Positions 29,071 to 37,164 of a stretch of DNA of 64,000 bases are shown here, in pieces (the stretch's first letter is position 1; the number at the start of each line of letters is the position of its first letter). Both the position numbers and the translations under genes were made by a program. Under the pieces are notes generated by a model, which was given only the letters and a program-made list of their open reading frames with translations, was not told the origin of the DNA and did not search any database. Source of the stretch: a virus; IMG/VR virus record IMGVR_UViG_3300047089_000307, positions 62,001 to 126,000 of that record. One strand, 5' to 3'.

Positions 29071-30150
29071 ATGACGTACCCGCAGCAGCCGTACTACCCT
29101 CCCCAGGCCCCGGCCCCGCAGCAGCCGTACTACCCTCCCCAGGCCCCGGCCCCGCAGCAGCCGTACTACCCTCCCCAGGGCCCGCCCTCGTACGCGCCCC
29201 CGCAGCAGCAGCAGCCGTACTACCAGCACCCTGCTGAGCCCCTTCCTCCTCCCGCTCCTGTGCCCACCGGAACGATCGATGAGTTCTACAACCAGCCCGT
29301 GGGGTCGGGCAAGTCGCTGACCTTTGACAAGAAGCCGGTCGGCTTCACGTACGCCGGCGTCGTCTCGCGCACCATCACCGGGGCTGACATCCAGGCGCAG
29401 ACCGACATGCGCGACCGGCGCATCATCCTCAAGCACCCGGACGGGCGCGTCAAGTACGTGATGGTCGTCCCGCTCCAGATGCAGCCCTCCGCAGAATTCC
29501 CTGACGGCCGCGCCGCCTGGTACGTCAAGGGCGCGGACCGCAGCGAGCTGGAGGCCGCGATGGAGCGGGCCGGCTGCAAGCCCGGCACTCCCCCGGAGAT
29601 GGGCGCGGTCGTCACCATCCGGTACATGGGCGAGCGCCCCATTCCCGGGCTGAACGCGCAGAAGATGAAGCAGGTCACCTACCAGCGGCCGAGCGGGAAC
29701 GGCCAGGCTCCCCCCGCCGCTGAGGTGCCGGCTCCTGCCCAGGCAAACGGGGCTGATCCTTACGCCCAGCCGCAGTTCACCGTCACCGGGCCGAACGGGG
29801 AGCAAACGTACGTTCCTCCCCAGTATGTGCAGCAGCAGCCGCAACAGTACGCGCAGGCTGCACCTCCCCAGCAGTACGCGCAGCCGGCATCGCCGCAGCA
29901 GTACGCGCAGCCGGCACCGCCGCAGCAGTACGCGCAGCCGGCACCGCCGCAGCAGTACGCACAGCCGGCCACCCCGGCGCAGGCACCCCAGCAGTACGCA
30001 CAGCCGGCCACCCCGGCGCAGGCACCCCAGCAGTACGCACAGCCGGCCACCCCGGCGCAGGCACCCCAGCAGGCTCCCGCCATGGGCCAGGTTCCCGACC
30101 TGGACTCCGACCAGCTGGCCCTGCTGGCCCGGCTGACCCAGCAGGGCTGA
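29071..30150 (+). CDS. SSB-like protein with prion-like low-complexity tails
   Basis: 359 aa. The centre (residues 70-215) is an OB-like domain: S-L-T-F-D-K-K-P-V-G-F-T-Y-A-G-V-V, K-Y-V-M-V-V-P-L-Q-M and A-A-W-Y-V-K-G-A, as in actinophage single-strand binding proteins. The N-terminus has three tandem P-Q-Q-P-Y-Y-P-P-Q units; the C-terminus has at least seven Q-Q-Y-A-Q-P-A units and ends in an acidic-hydrophobic tip (D-L-D-S-D-Q-L). It should coat single-stranded DNA during replication, and the Tyr/Gln tails could drive condensation. Confidence 0.78.
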   Translation: MTYPQQPYYPPQAPAPQQPYYPPQAPAPQQPYYPPQGPPSYAPPQQQQPYYQHPAEPLPPPAPVPTGTIDEFYNQPVGSGKSLTFDKKPVGFTYAGVVSRTITGADIQAQTDMRDRRIILKHPDGRVKYVMVVPLQMQPSAEFPDGRAAWYVKGADRSELEAAMERAGCKPGTPPEMGAVVTIRYMGERPIPGLNAQKMKQVTYQRPSGNGQAPPAAEVPAPAQANGADPYAQPQFTVTGPNGEQTYVPPQYVQQQPQQYAQAAPPQQYAQPASPQQYAQPAPPQQYAQPAPPQQYAQPATPAQAPQQYAQPATPAQAPQQYAQPATPAQAPQQAPAMGQVPDLDSDQLALLARLTQQG

Positions 30151-30153
30151 GCC

Positions 30154-30252
30154 GTGTGTGATTTCTGCGCAGTCGGCAGCCATAGCCGCTGCACGAATTC
30201 CTACACCGATGGGGACGGCGTAGCGCGCTGCTGCTGCGGAAACGAGAAGTAG
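30154..30252 (+). CDS. 32-aa Cys-rich protein
   Basis: GTG 30154. C-D-F-C-A-V-G-S-H-S-R-C and R-C-C-C-G-N: six Cys and a His in 32 residues. A single zinc site is likely. Ends just before a terminator. Confidence 0.6.
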   Translation: MCDFCAVGSHSRCTNSYTDGDGVARCCCGNEK

Positions 30253-30272
30253 GGCGCTCCGCGTCAACTACC

Positions 30273-30310
30273 GCCCCCGGTTCCTGCTGCGATCAGGAAC
30301 CGGGGGCTTT
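30273..30310 (+). terminator. Intrinsic terminator
   Basis: A 14-bp stem GCCCCCGGTTCCTG with its complement, 7-base loop, then TTT. Ends the SSB transcript. Confidence 0.85.
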
Positions 30311-30365
30311 CCCGTTTGCCGGGCCTGAGACCCTGAGATACTCAGGGCAGCGAAGGGAGGCCGTC

Positions 30366-30545
30366 ATGGGCCTGGAGCAGCGCGTGCGCGCGTACCGCAG
30401 GAGCGCGCGGGACAGCTTTTACCGCTGGCAGGCGGAATACGGGAACGCGCCCGGCGTCACCAGCTGGCGGATGCTGATCGCCAGGAAGTTCGGCATCTCC
30501 ATCGCGCAGGTGCACCGGATACTGGGCGAGGAGGAGAAGCGGTGA
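30366..30545 (+). CDS. Small HTH-like protein
   Basis: 59 aa from ATG 30366 (GGGAGG upstream). W-R-M-L-I-A-R-K-F-G-I-S-I-A-Q-V-H-R-I-L-G matches a resolvase-like HTH. May regulate the early operon that begins here. Confidence 0.65.
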   Translation: MGLEQRVRAYRRSARDSFYRWQAEYGNAPGVTSWRMLIARKFGISIAQVHRILGEEEKR

Positions 30546-30751
30546 CCAGCGGCATCCGGGCCGGGGACTTCGCGGTGACGGGGCAGCAGCCCGCGCCAGT
30601 CCCGGGCTACGACCCGGTAGAGATCCGGTGCACGCACTGCGGGACGTCCGCCATGCCCGCCGCGCGCGGGATCGCCGGGGACTGCCTCCTGCTCAGCGAC
30701 CTGCTGGACTGGGCAGGCGCGCACCAGTGCCCTCCGCCGAGCGTGACGTGA
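30542..30751 (+). CDS. Small CxxC protein
   Basis: 69 aa from GTG 30542. I-R-C-T-H-C-G-T-S and later C-L-L-L, H-Q-C-P. Zinc binding likely. Coupled to the helicase gene by GTGA. Confidence 0.6.
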   Translation: MTSGIRAGDFAVTGQQPAPVPGYDPVEIRCTHCGTSAMPAARGIAGDCLLLSDLLDWAGAHQCPPPSVT

Positions 30752-32493
30752 CCGCCGGCGTCTTCGGCGAGATCTCCGGCGACGGCGCCCACGTCGTCGT
30801 GATCGCCAGCGGGGACGACCACGAGGTGAAGCAGGCCGCCACGGCGATGCGCAAGATGACGCCGCTGTTCGAGGGCAGCAAGCCGCCGGGGGCGCTGATC
30901 GGGCCGCTGACCTGGGCCACGGTCTGCCAGCTGGGGCATACCTTCTCCGGCAACACCCTCGGCCGGTGGGTACCGGGCCCGCGGCTGACGGAGTGGATCA
31001 CCGCGGAGCTGCTGCGGCGGGCCGGCGCGGGCCAGGAGGAGCGGGAGCCGCTGAAGCTGCCGGAGGGCCTGGAGCCGAGGCCGTACCAGGACGAGGCCGC
31101 GCGGATGATCGGGACGGGAGGAAAATTCCTCTTGTTTGACGACCCCGGCACCGGCAAGACGGTCTCCGCCCTGCTCGGGCTGCTGGAGCGCCAGGCGCGC
31201 GGGCACGAGATCTTCCCGATGGTGGTGGTCGTGCCGTCCTGGGACGTCGGCGACGTGTGGGCGCGGCACGCCCAGGCGTGGGCGCCGGCCTGGCCGCAGC
31301 CGGTCATGTACGGCGGGAAGGACCGGCGGCTGGGCTGGGGCGGGCTGGCGATCACTACCTACGCCACCGCCCGGCTGGACGCCGCCGACGTCAAGGGGCC
31401 GCTGGCCCGGCTGAAGGCGAAGTCGGTCATCGCGGACGAGGTGCACTACGCCAAGAACCAGTCCAGTCTCCAGTCCCAGGCGCTGCGGCGCATCTCCCAG
31501 CACGCGGGGACCTTCCTCGGGCTGTCCGGGACGCCGATCACCCGGGACACCGGGGACATCCACCCCACGCTGTCGGCAATGGACCCGCTGAGCTGGCCGG
31601 ACCGCAAGCGCATGGTCAAGCGGTACTGCATGACGACGGACGGCGAGTACGAGGACAAGATCGAGGGCCTGAACCCCATGATGGAGCCGGAGTTCCGCGC
31701 CGTGCTGATGGGCCAGTACCGCCGGGTCGCCAAGGCGGACGTGCTGGACCAGCTGCCGCCGAAGGTCTACAGCGTGCGCCGGGTGGAAATGCCGCCGGAG
31801 TGGCGCAAGGCGTACGACGGCATGGCCGCGCAGATGCTCGCCGACCTGCCGGACGGCGAGGAGCTGGAGGTGATGAGCGTCCTGGCCCAGCTCACCCGGC
31901 TGAGCCAGCTGGCCAGCTCCGCCTGCGACGTCAAGGTCACCGTGGACTACGACCCGGAGACAGGCGAGGAGAAGAAGCACTACGAGGTCACGCTGAAGGC
32001 GCCGTCCTGGAAGGTGGACGCGCTGCTAGAGGTGCTGTCCGAGCGCAAGGGCCGGCAGGTCGTGGTGTTCAGCGTCTCCCGCCAGCTGGCCGACATCGCG
32101 GGCGCGGCCTGCCAGGAGGCCGGGTACCGGTGCGGCTACATCACCGGCAGCCAGTCCAAGAGCGCTCGCAAGGATGACATTGACGCCTTCCAGGCCGGGA
32201 AGCTGGACGTCATGATCGCCACCGCCGGCGCAGGGAGCCTGGGCATCACGCTGACCGCGGCGGGCACGGCGGTATTCCTCCAGCGCTCCTGGCAGCTGGA
32301 CCAGGCCATCCAGGCCGAGGACCGGCTGCACCGCATCGGGCAGGAGAACGACTGCGTGGAGATCATCGACATCATCGCGCTCGCCACGGTGGACGACCGG
32401 GTGCGCGAGCTGCTGCGGATCAAGGGCGGCCAGCTCAGCCAGCTCATCCGGGACCCCCGCATCGCGAGGGAACTGCTCGGCGGCTTGCGGTGA
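30748..32493 (+). CDS. SNF2-like SF2 DNA helicase/translocase
   Basis: 581 aa from GTG 30748 (GTGA overlap). Helicase motifs in order: Q-like R-P-Y-Q, Walker A D-D-P-G-T-G-K-T, V-V-V-V-P-S, Walker B D-E-V-H, S-G-T-P-I, then the second RecA lobe with V-V-F-S-V-S, T-A-G-A-G-S-L-G-I-T-L and Q-A-E-D-R-L-H-R-I-G-Q. The last is a hallmark of SNF2/RapA proteins. Works on double-stranded DNA during replication or recombination; first large enzyme of the early operon. Confidence 0.95.
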   Translation: MTAGVFGEISGDGAHVVVIASGDDHEVKQAATAMRKMTPLFEGSKPPGALIGPLTWATVCQLGHTFSGNTLGRWVPGPRLTEWITAELLRRAGAGQEEREPLKLPEGLEPRPYQDEAARMIGTGGKFLLFDDPGTGKTVSALLGLLERQARGHEIFPMVVVVPSWDVGDVWARHAQAWAPAWPQPVMYGGKDRRLGWGGLAITTYATARLDAADVKGPLARLKAKSVIADEVHYAKNQSSLQSQALRRISQHAGTFLGLSGTPITRDTGDIHPTLSAMDPLSWPDRKRMVKRYCMTTDGEYEDKIEGLNPMMEPEFRAVLMGQYRRVAKADVLDQLPPKVYSVRRVEMPPEWRKAYDGMAAQMLADLPDGEELEVMSVLAQLTRLSQLASSACDVKVTVDYDPETGEEKKHYEVTLKAPSWKVDALLEVLSERKGRQVVVFSVSRQLADIAGAACQEAGYRCGYITGSQSKSARKDDIDAFQAGKLDVMIATAGAGSLGITLTAAGTAVFLQRSWQLDQAIQAEDRLHRIGQENDCVEIIDIIALATVDDRVRELLRIKGGQLSQLIRDPRIARELLGGLR

Positions 32494-32828
32494 GCCAGGA
32501 GGACAGGGAGCGGCTGATGTCCCGCAGCTTCTTCCGCGCGGACCACTTCGGGCGCTGCTGGCGGGAGACTGACTGGTCGCGCCCCCATGACTACGCCGCG
32601 CAGCTCACGTCCCGGGGATTCAAGGTCTACCTGTACCGCCTCGCGCCGGACGATCCGGGGTACGCGGCCTGGAAGGCATCACGGCTGAGCACCGCGAGAA
32701 TCTCGTGGCACGACGATGACCGGGACATGAGGGCCTGGACGGAGGGGCACGGCCGCAGTGATGATGACGCCATCGCCATGGCCTGCGGGCGCCTGACCCT
32801 GCACCGCGAGCGAAAGGCAGCCTCATGA
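32490..32828 (+). CDS. Hypothetical protein
   Basis: 112 aa from GTG 32490. S-F-F-R-A-D-H-F-G-R-C-W-R-E-T-D-W, K-V-Y-L-Y-R-L-A-P-D-D-P-G-Y and an acidic-His C-terminus. Its sense strand is overlapped by the aberrant 3' part of the leftward gene 32627-33601. Function unknown. Confidence 0.65.
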   Translation: MSQEDRERLMSRSFFRADHFGRCWRETDWSRPHDYAAQLTSRGFKVYLYRLAPDDPGYAAWKASRLSTARISWHDDDRDMRAWTEGHGRSDDDAIAMACGRLTLHRERKAAS

Positions 32829-33601
32829 CCGCCCGGCGCTGGCCCGGCTGGCGAACGACCTGCACGGCGCCGGCCACGAGGTCTACGTGGTAACCCCCAC
32901 CACGTCGCCAGCACCGGGCGCAGCTGCTTCCAGGTCTCGTCACTGGTGAACAGCCCCAGGAACTCGCACACGTCCCGGACCTCCTGCGGCACGCACGGCA
33001 CGACGCGGGCCGCCGCTGCCTGGTAACCGGGGTACTGGGGGAGAAGATCCCTGGTGAACAGCTCCATCGCGTCAATGGCGTCCTGCCGCTTGTCCTTGTC
33101 ACCGGGACGGCTTTCCAGGGACCGGGTGACCTGCCGCCACGTCAGCGCCTCGCGGGGCAGCCGCTCGCCAGTCTCGGCATCCATGAGCTGGCCGTCGAAC
33201 GGGAAGATCCCGGTGCGCAGCAGCTCGTGCCGGGATTCCCCCATGTCGTCACGCAGCTGGTCGGCGCTGTAGTCGATGCTGTCGTCAGTCCTGGACCAGT
33301 CCGGGTGGCAGAGCGGGCGCACCACGATGACGCTGGCCCGGCCGTGGTCAGAGGTCTCGTAGTCGTAGGAAGCGCACTCGGCAACGTCGTGCTCCAGCCA
33401 GTTCGCCTCGTGCCGGATGGTCAGCCAGTCCATGGACGGGAACGGCTTGCCCTCACCGGGCCCGTACCGCTCGTCCAGCCACCGCAGGTACGCGTGGCCG
33501 CTGTGGCAGCGGCCCTCGGCGAACTTCCAGTTAACCCGCTCGTCTTCTGGCGTGACCCCGGTCAGGGCGTACCCAAGGTGCTTCTGGATGCGGATTCCCA
33601 T
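32627..33601 (-). CDS. Leftward hypothetical protein with replaced C-terminus
   Basis: The frame gives 324 aa, but only residues 1-236 (down to about 32895) look like a folded protein: L-R-W-L-D-E-R-Y-G-P-G-E-G, D-W-L-T-I-R-H-E-A-N-W, F-L-G-L-F-T-S-D-E-T-W. Beyond that the frame is antisense to a HAD fragment and to gene 32490, reading Arg/Pro-rich. I conclude that the original 3' end was lost when the HAD fragment was joined at 32894/32895. Family unknown; it is the only leftward gene between 29 and 48 kb. Confidence 0.65.
   Translation of the reverse strand: MGIRIQKHLGYALTGVTPEDERVNWKFAEGRCHSGHAYLRWLDERYGPGEGKPFPSMDWLTIRHEANWLEHDVAECASYDYETSDHGRASVIVVRPLCHPDWSRTDDSIDYSADQLRDDMGESRHELLRTGIFPFDGQLMDAETGERLPREALTWRQVTRSLESRPGDKDKRQDAIDAMELFTRDLLPQYPGYQAAAARVVPCVPQEVRDVCEFLGLFTSDETWKQLRPVLATWWGLPRRPRGRRRAGRSPAGPAPGGHEAAFRSRCRVRRPQAMAMASSSLRPCPSVQALMSRSSSCHEILAVLSRDAFQAAYPGSSGARRYR
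32827..32894 (+). pseudogene. Duplicated fragment of the HAD gene 33672-34016
   Basis: About 68 bases match 33708-33775 with six substitutions, coding D-R-P-A-L-A-R-L-A-N-D-L-H and G-H-E-V-Y-V-V-T. It lacks the catalytic D-L-D-G-T-L start and ends abruptly at 32894 where the leftward gene begins. A remnant left by duplication and rearrangement. Confidence 0.8.
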
Positions 33602-33639
33602 CAGTGGCCCTTCCGGGAGGCAACGGCAAGAACAGCTAC

Positions 33640-33656
33640 CTTTATCATACTGTAAA
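33640..33656 (-). promoter_or_regulatory. TTACAGTATGAT promoter
   Basis: Minus-strand TTACAGTATGAT (33655-33644) with -10-like TATGAT, 43 bases upstream of the leftward start at 33601. It lies between divergent genes, and the opposite strand has TACTGT toward the HAD gene. Confidence 0.5.
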
Positions 33657-33671
33657 AGACGAGGAGTTCCT

Positions 33672-34016
33672 GTGACTGCATACGGCTTTGACCTGGACGG
33701 GACGCTCGATCGCCCGGCGCTGGCCCGGCTGGCGAATGACCTGCACGACGTCGGCCATGAGGTCTACGTGGTAACCGGCGGCCTGGGCGATACAGGCGAG
33801 TGGACGCTGCCGGCCCGTGAGCGCACGCTGGCCGCGCTCGGCGTGCGCTACACGGCGATCATGCGCTGCATTGACCCGGACATCCGGCAGCTGGGCCTCC
33901 TGAAAGGCGAGCAGTGCGCCCGGCTGGGCATCGCCGTCATGGTCGATGACGACCGGCTCTACCTGGACGGCGTCGCCGCCGCGGCCAGTGACGTCGTGCG
34001 GCTGCTGGTGCTGTGA
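33672..34016 (+). CDS. Small HAD-family phosphatase-like protein
   Basis: 114 aa from GTG 33672 (GAGGAG upstream). G-F-D-L-D-G-T-L with the nucleophile Asp, V-V-T-G-G, L-L-K-G-E-Q-C and V-D-D-D-R-L-Y-L-D-G complete the HAD core without a cap. Acts on a phosphomonoester; substrate unknown. Its 5' third is duplicated at 32827. Confidence 0.8.
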   Translation: MTAYGFDLDGTLDRPALARLANDLHDVGHEVYVVTGGLGDTGEWTLPARERTLAALGVRYTAIMRCIDPDIRQLGLLKGEQCARLGIAVMVDDDRLYLDGVAAAASDVVRLLVL

Positions 34017-34351
34017 TGAGCGGCGTGAGCGGCGCGGACCTGTACCGGGAACTGGTCGGGCAGGCGTACGAGCGCCGCAGCGACTGGCGCAATGACCACC
34101 GGAGCCTGTACTGGGTGATGAGCCATGAGTGTCGCAATGTCATCATGCAACTGTGCTCACCGCAGGGATGGCCGGCCCTGGAGCTGTCGCGCACCGAGGG
34201 CCTGCGGGACATGCTGTTCGGCTACCCGGTCATCGCCGGGCCTGCCTACGGCCCGCCGCTGCTGACTGACGACCCGCTGGCAGCGGCGCAACGCGTGCAG
34301 CTGATCGCGCGGAACCTGACGCTAGCGGAACTGGCTAGTGAGCCGGGCTAG
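34016..34351 (+). CDS. Hypothetical protein with C-terminal LTLAEL tag
   Basis: 111 aa from ATG 34016 (TGATG overlap). D-L-Y-R-E-L-V-G-Q-A-Y-E-R-R-S-D-W, H-E-C-R-N-V-I-M and P-L-L-T-D-D-P. It ends I-A-R-N-L-T-L-A-E-L-A-S-E-P-G, a variant of the tag shared with the 44.8-48.2-kb family. Function unknown. Confidence 0.65.
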   Translation: MSGVSGADLYRELVGQAYERRSDWRNDHRSLYWVMSHECRNVIMQLCSPQGWPALELSRTEGLRDMLFGYPVIAGPAYGPPLLTDDPLAAAQRVQLIARNLTLAELASEPG

Positions 34352-34368
34352 CCCACGGTACGATGACT

Positions 34369-34374
34369 TATACT
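34369..34374 (+). promoter_or_regulatory. Promoter -10 TATACT
   Basis: TATACT at 34369-34374, 26 bases before GTG 34401 and followed by GAAAGGGAGG. No clear -35. Confidence 0.55.
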
Positions 34375-34400
34375 CTGCAAGACCGAGAAAGGGAGGTCAC

Positions 34401-34568
34401 GTGGATAGCAGGGTGACGATCTACGTGCCGCCGGAGCTAAGGGAGAAGCTCAGCTGGCTGCCCCCGCGCACCATCAGCCGGATCTGCCAGCAGGCACTGA
34501 GCGCCGAGGTGACCCGGCGGCTGACGCTGCGGGACGAGGCCGTCGAGGATGCTTTCGCCGAGGACTGA
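34401..34568 (+). CDS. Ribbon-helix-helix-like small regulator
   Basis: 55 aa from GTG 34401. R-V-T-I-Y-V-P-P-E-L-R-E-K-L is a ribbon-helix-helix strand and first helix; I-S-R-I-C-Q-Q-A-L a second helix. The end R-R-L-T-L-R-D-E-A-V-E resembles the shared tag but continues. Probably a DNA-binding dimer that acts on a nearby promoter. Confidence 0.7.
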   Translation: MDSRVTIYVPPELREKLSWLPPRTISRICQQALSAEVTRRLTLRDEAVEDAFAED

Positions 34569-34580
34569 GAAAGGGACCTC

Positions 34581-34940
34581 ATGCCTGACGTCGTGACCGT
34601 GCGCAAGGACGAGCTGCTGGAGGTGCTGCGCAAGAACCGGGCCGCGCACCGGGAGGCGTTCCTGAAGGCGCAGGCAGGCTACCGGGCCCGCGCCATCGCA
34701 GAGCTGGACCGGTCCCTGGCGGACGCGCGGGCCGGCCGGGACATCCGGCTGATCGTCAGCCTGCCGGTGCCCGAGGACCACACGGAGGACTACGACCGGG
34801 AGATCCGGATGCTGGAGATGCACACCGGGAACACCGTCGAGCTGGAGTCCCGGCTGTTCGACCAGGTCGTGATGGACCGCTGGCGCTGGTCGTCCGCCTT
34901 TGAGACCACCAACTCCGCGTACCTGGGCAAGCCGCGGTGA
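34581..34940 (+). CDS. Coiled-coil protein of actinophage type
   Basis: 119 aa. K-D-E-L-L-E-V-L-R-K-N-R-A-A-H-R-E-A-F-L-K-A-Q, then D-Y-D-R-E-I-R-M-L-E-M and a C-terminal F-D-Q-V-V-M-D-R-W-R-W. This pattern is found in several actinophages. Function unknown. Confidence 0.75.
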   Translation: MPDVVTVRKDELLEVLRKNRAAHREAFLKAQAGYRARAIAELDRSLADARAGRDIRLIVSLPVPEDHTEDYDREIRMLEMHTGNTVELESRLFDQVVMDRWRWSSAFETTNSAYLGKPR

Positions 34941-35227
34941 GCAGGCGGGCAGAGGTGAGGTGGCGGGCGCGGGACGTGAGCCGGACCATCGCGTTCACCA
35001 TCCGGCGCCGGCCAGCGCGGTACCTCGGCTGGATGGCCCTCCTCCTGACCGGGGAGGAGACATCGATAGCGGTGGCCTTCTTCAATCCCGTCGCGGCATG
35101 GGCAGCCGTGGCCTGCGCCGTCGCCGCCGCGATCCTGTTCTCGGCTGACAGTGCGCGGCTGCGGAAGAGAGCCCGGCAGCGGCCACTGGACGAGCTAGAC
35201 GAGCTGGGCAAGGAGTGGCCGCAGTGA
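34937..35227 (+). CDS. Two-helix membrane protein
   Basis: 96 aa from GTG 34937. A basic N-terminus, helix Y-L-G-W-M-A-L-L-L-T-G, a second helix A-W-A-A-V-A-C-A-V-A-A-A-I-L-F and a basic tail. Coupled on both sides. Function unknown. Confidence 0.6.
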   Translation: MSRRAEVRWRARDVSRTIAFTIRRRPARYLGWMALLLTGEETSIAVAFFNPVAAWAAVACAVAAAILFSADSARLRKRARQRPLDELDELGKEWPQ

Positions 35228-36258
35228 CCACGATCTCCTTCACCGCCTCCCGCTTTAACTTCGCCCCGCCGCCGTCCGTCGTGGCCAGCGTGCTGTCCGC
35301 CCGGGTGCCGCTCGCGGACCGCTACGTCACCGGGGCCTGCCAGGGCGGGGACGCCTGGATCGGCGCCTGGCTGTACGTGACCAGGCCGGCCGCTGAGCAC
35401 GTCGTGGTGGTCCCGTGTAACCGCCGTCAGGTCGACCCCTGGTGGACGCGCACCGGGAGCCTGCCGCTGGTGACCGTCATCGACATGCCCCCGGGCACCA
35501 ACTACGCCGACCGGAACCGGGAGCTAGTGGCCAGGGCTGACCAGGTCTTCGGCTTCCCGGCATTCCCGGAGGAGGACCCGCGGTCGCAGCGCAGCGGCAC
35601 CTGGCAGACGATCCGGATGGCCCGCGACGCCGGGAAGCTGAGGCTGTGGCAGTGCGTCACGCCGCCGTACCGGGGGCAGGTTGAGGCCCTGACGGGGGAG
35701 CCGGACCTCGCGGCGCCGGCCACCGTCTCCTATCGCGAGGAGCTCGCGCGGTTCATGACCGCGGAGGGCGAGGAGAAGATCCGGATGCTCTTCGCGGAGC
35801 CGGATGAGCACCAGCCGTGGTGCGGAGACGCGTCGCTGAGCCGGCCGGACGATGAGTGCACTTGCGACGTCACCCCGGAGATGCAGTACGCGCAGCGCGG
35901 CCAGTCCGAGGCGGAGCAGGCCCGGCGCGGGGATGACGGACTCACGGACGAGGAGCGCGCTGAGTACGCCCGGCGCTTCTGGGCGGTGGCCAATGCCCCA
36001 GTCTCGCCCGAGATGCGGGCAGCCACGCGCCGTCGCCTTGACTCCGCGGCCATCGGCGAGTCCCGGCACCAGGCCCGGCGCGGGGATGACGTCGAGGCAT
36101 GGCTGAGGGGCTGGCGGGACCTGCTCGGCGGCGACCCCTGGCACGCCGTGAACGGGCTGCTGGATGATTACCGCAAGCGGGCCGATCTCGGGATTGCCCT
36201 CGATGACGATAGCGAAGCAGGGCACGCCGCTGGGCACGGAGCCGGCGAGGATGAATGA
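35224..36258 (+). CDS. SLOG-domain (LOG/DprA-like Rossmann) protein
   Basis: 344 aa from GTG 35224 (GTGA overlap). The N-terminal 175 residues follow the SLOG plan: F-T-A-S-R, Y-V-T-G-A-C-Q-G-G-D-A-W, V-V-V-V-P-C-N, P-P-G-T-N-Y-A-D-R-N-R-E-L-V, D-Q-V-F-G-F and G-T-W-Q-T-I-R-M-A. The glycine-rich G-G-D loop and N-R-E would bind a nucleotide-derived ligand. The C-terminal 170 residues are acidic and less ordered. SLOG proteins sense nucleotide signals in defence; a phage copy may bind or destroy such a signal, but that is inference. Confidence 0.75.
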   Translation: MTTISFTASRFNFAPPPSVVASVLSARVPLADRYVTGACQGGDAWIGAWLYVTRPAAEHVVVVPCNRRQVDPWWTRTGSLPLVTVIDMPPGTNYADRNRELVARADQVFGFPAFPEEDPRSQRSGTWQTIRMARDAGKLRLWQCVTPPYRGQVEALTGEPDLAAPATVSYREELARFMTAEGEEKIRMLFAEPDEHQPWCGDASLSRPDDECTCDVTPEMQYAQRGQSEAEQARRGDDGLTDEERAEYARRFWAVANAPVSPEMRAATRRRLDSAAIGESRHQARRGDDVEAWLRGWRDLLGGDPWHAVNGLLDDYRKRADLGIALDDDSEAGHAAGHGAGEDE

Positions 36259-36601
36259 CCCGTCGCAGGTGAGCTACCAGGACCTGTGGGCGTACCTGGT
36301 CGATGAGTACTACCGGTTCCGGCTCCTGGACGCCCCTCGCCGCGGGCCCTGGGCCTGTCACCTGTGGTGGGTAATGCACCCGCGCTGGCTGCACCCGTGC
36401 CTGAACGCAGAAGTAATGAACATGAGCTACCGCATGTACCAGGAACAGCGCAAGAGCCCGGAATGGCTGCTGACCGGCATCCCGGTCCTGGAAGGCATGA
36501 AGTTCGGGGAGCCGAAGCTGACGCGGGACCCGGCCAGCCTCAGCAAGGGGCCGTACCTGCACGCCCGGCCGCTGACGCTGCGGGAGCTGATGAGCCGGTG
36601 A
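36251..36601 (+). CDS. Hypothetical protein with C-terminal LTLRELM tag
   Basis: 116 aa from ATG 36251. D-L-W-A-Y-L-V-D-E-Y-Y-R-F-R, A-C-H-L-W-W-V-M-H-P-R-W and a body unrelated to the 45-kb family, but it ends H-A-R-P-L-T-L-R-E-L-M-S-R. A key example of the tag on another fold. Coupled to the HAD gene by GTGA. Confidence 0.7.
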   Translation: MNDPSQVSYQDLWAYLVDEYYRFRLLDAPRRGPWACHLWWVMHPRWLHPCLNAEVMNMSYRMYQEQRKSPEWLLTGIPVLEGMKFGEPKLTRDPASLSKGPYLHARPLTLRELMSR

Positions 36602-37164
36602 CCACGGTAGCGATTGACTTTGACGGAGTTATTCACCGGTACTCACGCGGCTGGCAGGACGGGTCCATCTACGACTTGCCGTTCGACGGGGCGCTGGACG
36701 GGCTACGGCAGCTGATGAGCAGGCACGCGGTCTTCATCTTCACGTCCCGGAACACCGCGCAGGTCGCAGGCTGGCTTCATGACCACGGGTTCAAGGTCAG
36801 CACCGATGACTCGGCCTTCCGGCATGACCGCGACTGGGACGGCGTGTTCTGGGAAACCCGGGGCGTGCTGCTCGTCACTAACCGGAAGCTGGGCGCCTCC
36901 GCTTACCTCGATGACAGGGCCGTCAGGTTCACTAGCTGGAAGCAGGCGCTCGCCGACCTGGGGACGGGAACTGGTCCGGAACCGGACGCCGCCGAGGCGC
37001 TGGCGCGGGAGATCCTTGAGGCGGCATGCCAGCGGGACGGCCTCTCGCTGGAGTCGGACGCGGACCCGGGGAAGCCTGCCCGCAACTACGAGCTGGCGCT
37101 GCGCCTGGGCATCGGGCACGTGTTCGGGCTAGGCCCTGCGCGCGGCGATGAGGTGGAACGATGA
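36598..37164 (+). CDS. HAD-superfamily phosphatase
   Basis: 188 aa from GTG 36598. A-I-D-F-D-G-V-I-H with the Asp nucleophile, F-I-F-T-S-R-N, V-T-N-R-K-L-G-A and Y-L-D-D-R-A-V-R-F. The D-F-D-G-V-I-H core is typical of phage HAD enzymes near polynucleotide repair genes. The C-terminal 60 residues form a separate helical part. Differs from the HAD at 33672. Confidence 0.82.
   Translation: MTTVAIDFDGVIHRYSRGWQDGSIYDLPFDGALDGLRQLMSRHAVFIFTSRNTAQVAGWLHDHGFKVSTDDSAFRHDRDWDGVFWETRGVLLVTNRKLGASAYLDDRAVRFTSWKQALADLGTGTGPEPDAAEALAREILEAACQRDGLSLESDADPGKPARNYELALRLGIGHVFGLGPARGDEVER

Noticed and set aside
28957-30267. 436-aa leftward frame with repeated L-G-C-L-R-R-G-G-R-L-C
   Set aside because: Fully antisense to the SSB-like gene; the repeats mirror the Q-Y-A-Q-P codons.
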